Source: VFZS01 sp964353255
Lineage (GTDB): Bacteria; Acidobacteriota; Terriglobia; Bryobacterales; Bryobacteraceae
Assembly: GCA_964353255.1 (NCBI GenBank)
Contig: CAYGVJ010000052.1
Span: forward strand, 1-35,007
DNA length: 35,007 nucleotides
Direction: 5' to 3'
Under the pieces are notes generated by a model, which made no database searches, was not told the DNA's origin, and saw only the letters and a program-made list of their open reading frames with translations. Shown here in pieces: positions 7,441-14,055 of this stretch; position 1 is the stretch's first letter; each line of letters begins with the position of its first letter. Made by a program: the position numbers and the translations under genes.

Positions 7441-8832
7441 TCACTGCGCGCCGCGGAGGCGCAACATGGTTTTCACGGTCTGGAAAATGATGTAGGCGTC
7501 CAGCGCGGGCGACAGGTGCTTGATGTAATACAGGGCGTATTCCAGCTTCACGATCGCATCCTCGACGGTCTCACCATACCTGTAGTTGATCTGGGCCCAG
7601 CCGGTGATGCCCGGCTTGACGCAGTGCCGCTGCGGGTAGAAGGGGATCTGTTCGGCCAGCACCTTGACGAACTCCGGCCGCTCCGGACGGGGTCCCACGA
7701 TGCTCATCTCGCCGCGCAGCACGTTGAACAACTGGGGCAGCTCGTCCAGACTAAGCTTGCGCAGCCAGCGGCCCAGGGGGGTCACTCGCGGGTCGTCCTT
7801 GGTCGCCCACACCGCGCCGGTCTCGGCCTCGGCCTCCGCGTACATAGACCGGAACTTGTTGACCACGAACATCGTCTCGTTGAGCCCCACGCGAATCTGG
7901 CGGTAAAGCACCGGGCCCCGCGAGGTCAGCTTGATGGCCACAGCCACCAGCAGCATCAACGGCGCCAGAAGGATAGTGGCGATCACCGCGATCCCCAGCG
8001 AGTAGACCAACTGGAGCAAAACCCGCCCCCGACGCGGCCCCAGCTCGGCGGAAAAAATCAACTGGGAGGGACGTAGTTCCTTGGTGCAGATGCGCCGCCG
8101 CACGGTCTCGTAAGTCACGGTGGCGTCCTCAATCACGGTCCCGGAGAATTTCAGGTCGAGCAGATCCTGGACCGGCAGCCGGGGCCGGCGCTCGCTCATG
8201 CCCACCACGATGCGGTCGGGCTTCGTCTGCCCCGCAATCTCCCGAAGGTTCCTGACCGGCCCCAGCACCGGCGCGCCGTTCAGCACGGTTCCGGGTGCGT
8301 GGGTGTCGTCCGCGTACCCGACGTTGGTCAGGCCCGCCTCGGGATGCCGCTCCAGGTATTCGGCGATGTCCTCGACGACCAGGTTGCGGCCTAGGAACAG
8401 AACGCGATGGGCCCCGAACGCGCGATACACCAGCGCTTCATAGATGACCCGCCAGCCCGTCAGGCACACCAGGCTGAAGGCGCTGCCGTAAATCATCATC
8501 CACCGGGGCAGGATCCAGTTCCGGTCTCCATAGCCCAGCATCGCCTGGACCACGAAGGCCAGCCCTATGGCCTGGCCGATTTCCAGCAGCAAGGCTGCCC
8601 GCGAGCGGCCGCCGATCTGGGTGTACAAGTCCAGAAAGTGGAGACCGAACAGGATGGTAATGATCACCGGGACGATGCGGGCCAGGCCGCCGTTGTACAG
8701 CAGGAAGACCCAGGGGTCAACTTCCAGAACCAGGAAAGCCGCCAGCACATAACAGAAGGCGAGCAGCAGAAACTCCGAGACCAGTAGAATGAAGACGATG
8801 CTAGGAAAAAAGACTCGGAAGACTCGAATCAT
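7441..8832 (-). CDS. Undecaprenyl-phosphate sugar-1-phosphate transferase (exopolysaccharide initiation)
   Basis: A 463-residue polyprenyl glycosylphosphotransferase that loads the first sugar-1-phosphate onto undecaprenyl phosphate to begin exopolysaccharide or glycan repeat synthesis. Four hydrophobic segments (about 8-35, 40-65, 82-100, 110-130) are followed by a Rossmann-like domain (AHRVLFLGRN, 140-235). A further membrane helix (272-300) leads into the catalytic domain: KFRSMY (326-331), SLDELPQLFNVL (361-372) and GPRPERPEF (380-388), all family signatures. The layout resembles the TIGR03013-type EpsB/WcaJ transferases linked to EPS clusters. No glycosyltransferase, Wzx or Wzy gene is nearby, so it is an isolated initiator here. 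It is convergent with the larA-like gene. Confidence 0.93.
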   Translation of the reverse strand: MIRVFRVFFPSIVFILLVSEFLLLAFCYVLAAFLVLEVDPWVFLLYNGGLARIVPVIITILFGLHFLDLYTQIGGRSRAALLLEIGQAIGLAFVVQAMLGYGDRNWILPRWMMIYGSAFSLVCLTGWRVIYEALVYRAFGAHRVLFLGRNLVVEDIAEYLERHPEAGLTNVGYADDTHAPGTVLNGAPVLGPVRNLREIAGQTKPDRIVVGMSERRPRLPVQDLLDLKFSGTVIEDATVTYETVRRRICTKELRPSQLIFSAELGPRRGRVLLQLVYSLGIAVIATILLAPLMLLVAVAIKLTSRGPVLYRQIRVGLNETMFVVNKFRSMYAEAEAETGAVWATKDDPRVTPLGRWLRKLSLDELPQLFNVLRGEMSIVGPRPERPEFVKVLAEQIPFYPQRHCVKPGITGWAQINYRYGETVEDAIVKLEYALYYIKHLSPALDAYIIFQTVKTMLRLRGAQ

Positions 8833-8863
8833 CGGCTAGGCCAGATCACCCACCCTCACCGGC

Positions 8864-8893
8864 AGTTTAGCACGGCGTCACGCGCCCGCTCAA
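8864..8893 (-). promoter_or_regulatory. Candidate promoter of the sugar transferase
   Basis: On the minus strand TTGAGC (8893-8888), an 18-base spacer and TAAACT (8869-8864) with an upstream TGC make a good extended -10 promoter. The transcript would have a leader of about 25 bases before the ATG at 8832. Confidence 0.5.
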
Positions 8894-8983
8894 CGACTCA
8901 GGCTGGTAGTACCAGGAAGGCCAGACCTCCTACCCCTTACCGACTAAGGTTTTTGAGTGCTGGCAACTACGGCAAACCCCGGA

Positions 8984-8989
8984 TAATAT
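8984..8989 (+). promoter_or_regulatory. -10 element of the small membrane protein gene
   Basis: TAATAT (overlapping GATAAT at 8982-8987) lies six bases before the GTG at 8996. An in-frame TAA just upstream excludes an earlier start. The GGGAG directly touching the GTG is too close to work as a ribosome-binding site, which favours leaderless initiation. Confidence 0.45.
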
Positions 8990-8995
8990 CGGGAG

Positions 8996-9358
8996 GTGCG
9001 CACCGGCCTGATCGCTGTTCTTTTGCTCTGCTCATTGAGTTGCGAAGCCCAAGAGACCTTGTGGAAGAAGCCGGGCAAGAAGCGCTGGTGGGCCAGCATC
9101 GCCGCGCTGGCCGCGGCCTCGGTGCTGGATGCTCATTCCAGTTGGGGCCGGCGTGAGCTGAATCCCATGCTGCGGGGGCCGGACGGCCGCTTCGGCTACA
9201 ACGGGGTAATCCTCAAGTCTTCGCTCCTGGGCGCCTCGTGTGCCTTCCAATGGGTGCTCGTCAACAGGGAGCCGCGGCGGACCGGAACGCTGGCCGGCGT
9301 GAACTCCGGGCTGGCCGCGTGGTTAACCACCGCGGCGCTGCGTAACAGGCAGCACTAG
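8996..9358 (+). CDS. Small predicted membrane/exported protein of unknown function
   Basis: A 120-residue protein with a Sec-type N terminus (VRTGLIAVLLLCSLSCEAQ, possible cleavage near residue 19; the SLSC could also be read as a weak lipobox). Further hydrophobic segments follow at about 31-45 (WWASIAALAAASVLDA), 70-90 and 98-115. The conserved-looking centre has HSSWGRRELNPMLRGPDGRFG. I recall similar short proteins in Acidobacteriota without an assigned function. The GTG is the first possible start after an in-frame TAA. Its TAG stop shares the palindrome CTAG with the stop of the convergent amidase gene. Confidence 0.7.
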   Translation: MRTGLIAVLLLCSLSCEAQETLWKKPGKKRWWASIAALAAASVLDAHSSWGRRELNPMLRGPDGRFGYNGVILKSSLLGASCAFQWVLVNREPRRTGTLAGVNSGLAAWLTTAALRNRQH

Positions 9359-10761
9359 TCGAGCGATCCGGGCGGCGCGGAAAACGGCCCGCGGGTCTCT
9401 TCTATCCGCACCGCCACTTCCAGCAGCAGTTCCTCTTCGTACGGGCGGCCAATGAGTTGAACGCCCGCCGGAATGCCTTCGCCGCTGAGGCTGACGGGGA
9501 TAACCAGGGCAGGCAGCCCCAGCAGATTGGCGAAGGTTACCGGTGTCATGGCCTCCAGAAGGTCGATCCAGCGCTCGCCAGCCAGCCAGCGCCGCTCGCG
9601 GTGGTGGAAAGCGACGACCCCGCAGGCCGGCGCCAGCAGCACCGGGAAACCCTGCATCTGGCGGAGCAGTGCCGTGCGCATAGCGTCGCGCGCGGCCAAG
9701 TTCTCAAGCACGCGCCCCGCGGTGGGCTCCGGCTGGTCCCACACCCGGCTGAACAGCTCGGTTCCGGTCCAGTGCGCTTCCTCCTCACGGCCCGTGACGA
9801 GCCGCCGGATGGCCGGAGCATTCAATTCGGTGAAGAAAAACCACCAGAGCTCGTGCGCTCGCTCCAGGCCGCGCGGCTGGAAAGGCTCGAGCGGGAAGCC
9901 GAGCCGCTCCAGCAACACGGCGGTCTGTTGGACGGCGCTCCGCACCGCCGCTTGCACCGGGACCCCGTGTAACTGCTCCAGCAGCCCGATACGGAGCCCG
10001 GCCAGGTCGGGGCGTCGCAGCGGGACCGGCGCGGAAAAAGGGTCATCCGGGTCGTAGCCCGCGGTCTCCTCGAAGAGCAGACGCACGTCGACGGCGGTGC
10101 GCGCCATCGGACCGCCAACGCCTAGCAGCCCGCCAGGGTGGTTTATCAGTGGGAAGTGTCCTGCCGCCGAGACCCGGCCGGGCGTGGGCTTGAGGCCGGC
10201 GATCCCGCAGAAGTGCGCCGGGATTCGGATGGAGCCGCCTCCGTCGCTGCCCAGTCCTCCGCCGGAACAGCGCGCCGCGATGAGGGCGGCCTCGCCGCCG
10301 CTGGAGCCGCCCGAGGTTCTCGCGAGGTCCCAGGGGTTGTTGGTGCGCCCGGTGATGTGGTTGTCCGTCTCGTAATTGGCCAGGAACTCCGGGCAGTTGG
10401 TCTTGCCCAGCAGTATGGCGCCGGCCTGGCGCAGGCGGGCCACGGCGGTGGCGTCTTGGGCGGCACGGTGCGAAAGGCGAAAGCGGCTGCCGCAGTAAGT
10501 GGGCCGGCCGGCGACGTCGAAGCTGTCCTTCACCGTCAGGGGCACGCCGTGCAGGCGTCCCAGCCACTGGCCGCGTGCGGCGGCTTCGTCCGCGGCGCGC
10601 GCCGCTGCCCGCGCCTCCTCGGCGAAAACCTCCACGAAGGCGTTCAACTTCGGATTGTGCCGCTCGATCTGGCGCAGATGCGCTTCGACCAGTTCCCGGC
10701 AGGCGAGACGGTTCCTGCGGATCTCGTCGGCCATCTGCTCCAGCGCCAGTCGATGGGGCAT
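9355..10761 (-). CDS. Amidase-signature family amidase (stand-alone)
   Basis: A 468-residue amidase-signature hydrolase. The Ser-cisSer-Lys triad is complete: Lys78 (LTVKDSFDV), Ser153 (TSGGSSGGEAAL) and nucleophile Ser177 (GSDGGGSIRIPAHFCG), followed by GLKPTPGRVS. It resembles GatA and the fatty-acid amide hydrolase type equally well. No gatB or gatC is adjacent and the C-terminal region is not GatA-like, so I read it as a catabolic amidase rather than the tRNA-dependent amidotransferase subunit; the substrate is unknown. No signal peptide is visible, so it is cytoplasmic. It is divergent from moeA with only 43 bases between the start codons. Confidence 0.9.
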   Translation of the reverse strand: MPHRLALEQMADEIRRNRLACRELVEAHLRQIERHNPKLNAFVEVFAEEARAAARAADEAAARGQWLGRLHGVPLTVKDSFDVAGRPTYCGSRFRLSHRAAQDATAVARLRQAGAILLGKTNCPEFLANYETDNHITGRTNNPWDLARTSGGSSGGEAALIAARCSGGGLGSDGGGSIRIPAHFCGIAGLKPTPGRVSAAGHFPLINHPGGLLGVGGPMARTAVDVRLLFEETAGYDPDDPFSAPVPLRRPDLAGLRIGLLEQLHGVPVQAAVRSAVQQTAVLLERLGFPLEPFQPRGLERAHELWWFFFTELNAPAIRRLVTGREEEAHWTGTELFSRVWDQPEPTAGRVLENLAARDAMRTALLRQMQGFPVLLAPACGVVAFHHRERRWLAGERWIDLLEAMTPVTFANLLGLPALVIPVSLSGEGIPAGVQLIGRPYEEELLLEVAVRIEETRGPFSAPPGSLD

Positions 10762-10766
10762 GCTTC

Positions 10767-10775
10767 AACATAGCA
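10767..10775 (-). promoter_or_regulatory. Extended -10 element of the amidase gene
   Basis: TGC-TATGTT on the minus strand ends five bases before the ATG at 10761. It sits where the -35 region of the divergent moeA promoter would be. Confidence 0.4.
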
Positions 10776-10788
10776 GGGCCGGCGGGAT

Positions 10789-10797
10789 TGTTAGAAT
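10789..10797 (+). promoter_or_regulatory. Extended -10 element of moeA
   Basis: TGT-TAGAAT ends seven bases before the GTG at 10805. It overlaps the alternative ATG at 10796, which argues for the GTG as the true leaderless start. Confidence 0.5.
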
Positions 10798-10804
10798 GGG
10801 CTTC

Positions 10805-11995
10805 GTGGCCACATTGAGCTTCCAGGAGGCGCGCGCCTGCATTGTCGAGAAGGTCTCGGCGGCGCGGGTGCTGCCCGCGGCTGAGGAAGTCGCTCTGGAA
10901 GACGCTGCCGGGCGGGTGGTGGCCGAGGAGATCTGCGCCGACCGCGACTACCCGGCGGCAGCGCGTTCGATCCGTGATGGTTACGCCGTGCGGTCGCAGG
11001 ACCTGCCGGGCACGCTGCGCGTGATCGGCGAAGTGCGGGCTGGCGAAGCGTTCGCTGGTCAGGTCGGACCTGGGCAGGCGGTCGAGATCATGACGGGCGC
11101 GCCGGTCCCCGCGGGGACTGACGCGGTGGTGATGGTCGAGGACGTCGAGCGCGAGGGCGACAGCATACGGGCCGGGGCAAGCGCCGCGGGCCAGTGGATC
11201 CACCCGCGCGCAACCGAGGCGCGCCGGGGCGAGCGCATCCTCGAACCTGGCCGTCGCCTGGGGTTTGCCGAGGTCGCCATGCTGGCCACGGTCGGCAAGG
11301 CCCGCGTGCTGGTCTGCCGGCGGCCGCGCACCGCCATTCTGCCCACCGGAGACGAGATCGTCGAAGTGGCCGGGGAGCCGCAGGAGCATCAAGTTCGAGA
11401 CGCCAACTCGCGCTCACTGGCGGCGCAGGTCCGTCGCGCCGGCGGCCTGCCCGAGGTGCTCCCGGTGGCGCGAGACCTGCGCGGGCCCACGCGGGAACTC
11501 ATCCAACGCGGGTTGGGCTGCGACCTGCTTCTGGTTTCGGGCGGCGTCTCGGCGGGCCGCTACGACGTGGTTGAGGAGGTGCTAGCCGGTTTCGGCGCCG
11601 AGTTCTACTTCGACCGCGTGCTGATGCGGCCCGGCCAGCCGACGGTCTTCGGCTGCGCACAGGGAGTTTTTTTCTTCGGGTTGCCGGGCAATCCGGTATC
11701 CACGATGGTCACTTTCGAGATCTTTGCGCGGGCGGCGCTGGAGTTGCTGGGTGGCCAATCGGAAGCCGCCTTGCCGCTGGTGCTGGCCCGGCTGACACAC
11801 GAGGTTCGCCACCCGCCCGGTCTGACGCGTTTCCTCCCGGCCCGGCTCAGCGCGGACGGCAGCGGGGTCACGCCCATCCCCTGGCAAGGCTCCAGCGACG
11901 TCTTCGCCGTCGCCCGAGCCAATGCCTGGCTGGTGGCCGAGCCTGACCGCGAGAAATGGCAGCCGGGCGACTTGATACGGGTCCTGATGCGATGA
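10805..11995 (+). CDS. moeA: Molybdopterin molybdenumtransferase MoeA
   Basis: A 396-residue MoeA, which inserts molybdate into adenylated molybdopterin in the last step of Moco synthesis. Characteristic blocks are RSIRDGYAVRS, IMTGAPVPAGTDAVVMVE, ILPTGDEIVE, RDANSRSLAAQ, LLVSGGVSAGRYDVVEEV, MRPGQPTVFG and FFGLPGNPVSTMVTFE, in family order. The GTG at 10805 is preferred because a -10 hexamer overlaps the in-frame ATG at 10796; using that ATG would add only three residues. It is the first gene of a tight operon: its TGA overlaps the moaC ATG (ATGA). The cofactor is required by the xanthine-dehydrogenase-type enzyme encoded at 24664-28419. Confidence 0.95.
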   Translation: MATLSFQEARACIVEKVSAARVLPAAEEVALEDAAGRVVAEEICADRDYPAAARSIRDGYAVRSQDLPGTLRVIGEVRAGEAFAGQVGPGQAVEIMTGAPVPAGTDAVVMVEDVEREGDSIRAGASAAGQWIHPRATEARRGERILEPGRRLGFAEVAMLATVGKARVLVCRRPRTAILPTGDEIVEVAGEPQEHQVRDANSRSLAAQVRRAGGLPEVLPVARDLRGPTRELIQRGLGCDLLLVSGGVSAGRYDVVEEVLAGFGAEFYFDRVLMRPGQPTVFGCAQGVFFFGLPGNPVSTMVTFEIFARAALELLGGQSEAALPLVLARLTHEVRHPPGLTRFLPARLSADGSGVTPIPWQGSSDVFAVARANAWLVAEPDREKWQPGDLIRVLMR

Positions 11996-12474
11996 AGCGA
12001 CCCTCTCATTTCGATCAGGCCGGCGCTGCGCGCATGGTGGACGTCTCGGCGAAACCCGCCACCAGGCGCACGGCGCGGGCGCACGCTTTCGTCCGCATCC
12101 GGCAGGCAGCGCTCGAGAAACTGCCCGAGAACCCCAAGGGGAACCCGCTGGAGACGGCGCGACTGGCGGGCATCGCGGCGGCCAAGAAGACCGCCGAGCT
12201 GATTCCGCTGTGCCACCCGCTGCCGCTCACGCACGCGGAGGTGGACCTGCGCGTGGAGAGAAACGGGATCCGGATCGTCGCCTCGGCGGCGGCCGTCGCG
12301 CCGACCGGCGTCGAAATGGAGGCCCTGGCGGCGGCAGCGGTGGCGGCGCTCACGGTGTACGACATGATGAAGGCGCTCGATCGCTCGATCGAGATCCACG
12401 ACCTCTACCTGCTGGAGAAAACCGGAGGCCAGAGCGGCGATTACCGCCGCCGCGGCCGAGACAAGGAAGCATGA
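11992..12474 (+). CDS. moaC: Cyclic pyranopterin monophosphate synthase MoaC
   Basis: A 160-residue MoaC, which converts the MoaA product to cyclic pyranopterin monophosphate. Family signatures are FDQAGAARMVDVSAKPATRR at the N terminus, ARLAGIAAAKKTAELIPLCHPLPLT in the middle, GVEMEALAAAAVAALTVYDMMKALD, and LLEKTGGQSGDY at the end. Residues corresponding to the E. coli catalytic set are Lys49, His75, Asp124 and Lys127. The ATG at 11992 overlaps the moeA stop by four bases and its own TGA overlaps the mogA ATG, so the three genes are translationally coupled. moaA, moaD and moaE are not in the window. Confidence 0.95.
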   Translation: MKRPSHFDQAGAARMVDVSAKPATRRTARAHAFVRIRQAALEKLPENPKGNPLETARLAGIAAAKKTAELIPLCHPLPLTHAEVDLRVERNGIRIVASAAAVAPTGVEMEALAAAAVAALTVYDMMKALDRSIEIHDLYLLEKTGGQSGDYRRRGRDKEA

Positions 12475-12959
12475 TCCGAGCTGCGGTGCTGACCATCAGT
12501 GACTCGGCCTACGCCGGCCAGCGGGCGGACCTCTCAGGGCCCGCGGTGCGGGAGCGGCTGGAGCAGTTGGGCTGGTCGGTGGCCGCGCTCGAGGTGTTGC
12601 CGGATGAGCGTGAGTTGATCGCCCAGCGCCTGGCCACGCTGGCCGACGGCAATCAGGTCTCGGCGATCTTCACCACCGGGGGCACGGGCGTGGCGCCGCG
12701 GGACGTGACGCCCGAGGCTACGCGCTCGGTTGTCGAGCGCGAGATTCCGGGCCTGGCCGAACTGATGCGCGCGCGGGGCAGGGAAGTCACGCCGCGGGCG
12801 GTACTTTCCCGAGGCGTGGCGGGAACACGGGGAAAGGTTCTGGTGGTGAATCTGCCGGGCTCGCCCAAAGGCGCACTCGATTCGCTGGATGCTATCGTGG
12901 ATTTAGTGCCTCACATCCTGGAGTTGCTGCGCGGCTCGAGCCCGCATGCCGGAGAGTGA
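12471..12959 (+). CDS. mogA: Molybdopterin adenylyltransferase (MogA/MoaB family)
   Basis: A 162-residue protein of the MogA/MoaB family, which activates molybdopterin by adenylation before MoeA inserts molybdenum. It shows TISDSAYAGQRADLSGPA at the N terminus, FTTGGTGVAPRDVTPEAT (substrate loop), ALSRG-like AVLSRGVAGTRGK and NLPGSPKGALDSL. MogA and MoaB cannot be separated with certainty by eye; the context with moeA and the single copy here favour an active adenylyltransferase. Its ATG overlaps the moaC stop (ATGA). The next gene begins 33 bases downstream on the same strand. Confidence 0.92.
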   Translation: MIRAAVLTISDSAYAGQRADLSGPAVRERLEQLGWSVAALEVLPDERELIAQRLATLADGNQVSAIFTTGGTGVAPRDVTPEATRSVVEREIPGLAELMRARGREVTPRAVLSRGVAGTRGKVLVVNLPGSPKGALDSLDAIVDLVPHILELLRGSSPHAGE

Positions 12960-12992
12960 AACGGAAGACCGCAGGAGGGCGTCACTAGGGTA

Positions 12993-14051
12993 ATGCGTCT
13001 GGTTGCCTGGCTCGCGGCGCTGCTGGCCCTCGCGGGGGCGCTCTCGCAAGAGCCGCCGGAGACGACTTTCCGCGCTACGGTCAGCGTCGTGGTCGCTCCC
13101 ACGGTGGTCGTGGACCGCGACGGCAACTACGTCCACGGCCTCAAGCCCTTGGATTTCCAGCTCCTGGACAACGGCAAGCCCCAGGACATCAAGGTGGACG
13201 TCTCCTTCATCCCCATCTCGCTGGTGGTCGTGGTCCAGGCGAATTCGGCGGTCGAGTCCGTGCTGCCGAAAGTGCAGAAGATCGCCCCGCTGCTGACGGG
13301 CCTGGTGGTGGGAGATCAGGGCGAGGTGGCGATCGTCTCCTTCGACCATCGCATCGAGGTCAAGCAGGACTTCACCTCGGACCCCGACAAGCTCAGCGAG
13401 GCGTTACACAAGATCCGGCCGGGGAGCTGGACCAGCCGGGTCGTGGACGCCTTCACCTATGCGGTGCGCATGCTGGCCCGGCGGCCGGAGCATCGCCGGC
13501 GCATTGTTCTGCTGATCAGCGAGACGCGCGACGGCGGCAGCGAGGGCCGCAAGCGCGACGCGCTTCAGGCGGCCCAGTTCGCCAACGTCGAGGTGTACTC
13601 GGTCAACATCAACCGCCTCATCACTACTTTGACGAGGAAACCCATGCCGTCCCGGCCCGACCCCATCCCGCCGACGGCGCGACCGCTGCCGGCCGGCGTT
13701 CCGCCGACTCCCTCGGCCGCCGCCCAGGTCACCGGGAACCCCACCAACTCGGCCAACTTCATTCCCCTGGTCGTCGAGATCTTCAAGGACATCAAGGATA
13801 TCTTCGTCTCCAACCCCATCGAGGTCTTCACCAAGTGGACCGGCGGCGAGGAGCATTCCTTCATCACTCAGGCCGACCTGGAACGCGCCATCAGTCACGT
13901 TGGGGAACGCCTGCATTCGCAGTACATCATCTCTTACAGCCCCAGCAACAAGGAGGAAGGCGGGTTCCACGAGATCCAGGCCTTCGTGCTGAACCGCCCG
14001 GAATTGAAGGTGCGCACCCGACCCGGCTACTGGATAGCGGCGCGGCCGTAG
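12993..14051 (+). CDS. VWFA-related secreted protein (Acidobacteria type)
   Basis: A 352-residue protein with a Sec signal peptide (MRLVAWLAALLALAGALSQ). An N-terminal segment FRATVSVVVAPTVVVDRDGN...GLKPLDFQLLDNGK is typical of the VWFA-related domain described from Acidobacteria (TIGR03436). The von Willebrand A-like domain runs from about 74 to 210. Its metal-ion site, normally DxSxS, reads QANSA at 82-86, so metal coordination through that motif is probably lost. A proline-rich linker (about 222-250) precedes the C-terminal part, which contains ISYSPSNKEEGGFHEIQ and RTRPGYW, the usual ending of this family. The role is unknown; adhesion or an envelope scaffold is commonly assumed. The gene follows mogA by 33 bases and stops four bases before the convergent priA stop. 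Confidence 0.88.
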   Translation: MRLVAWLAALLALAGALSQEPPETTFRATVSVVVAPTVVVDRDGNYVHGLKPLDFQLLDNGKPQDIKVDVSFIPISLVVVVQANSAVESVLPKVQKIAPLLTGLVVGDQGEVAIVSFDHRIEVKQDFTSDPDKLSEALHKIRPGSWTSRVVDAFTYAVRMLARRPEHRRRIVLLISETRDGGSEGRKRDALQAAQFANVEVYSVNINRLITTLTRKPMPSRPDPIPPTARPLPAGVPPTPSAAAQVTGNPTNSANFIPLVVEIFKDIKDIFVSNPIEVFTKWTGGEEHSFITQADLERAISHVGERLHSQYIISYSPSNKEEGGFHEIQAFVLNRPELKVRTRPGYWIAARP

Positions 14052-14055
14052 GGTT

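Noticed and set aside
8833..8995. Riboswitch or small RNA in the gap before the small membrane gene
   Set aside because: Only two opposite promoters are recognisable; I could not match any known riboswitch core.
9355..10761. gatA of the tRNA-dependent amidotransferase
   Set aside because: The amidase signature is present, but no gatB or gatC is adjacent and the C-terminal half diverges, so a general amidase is the safer call.
10499..10804. N-terminal extension of moeA
   Set aside because: It overlaps the divergent amidase gene and its promoter and has no MoeA similarity.
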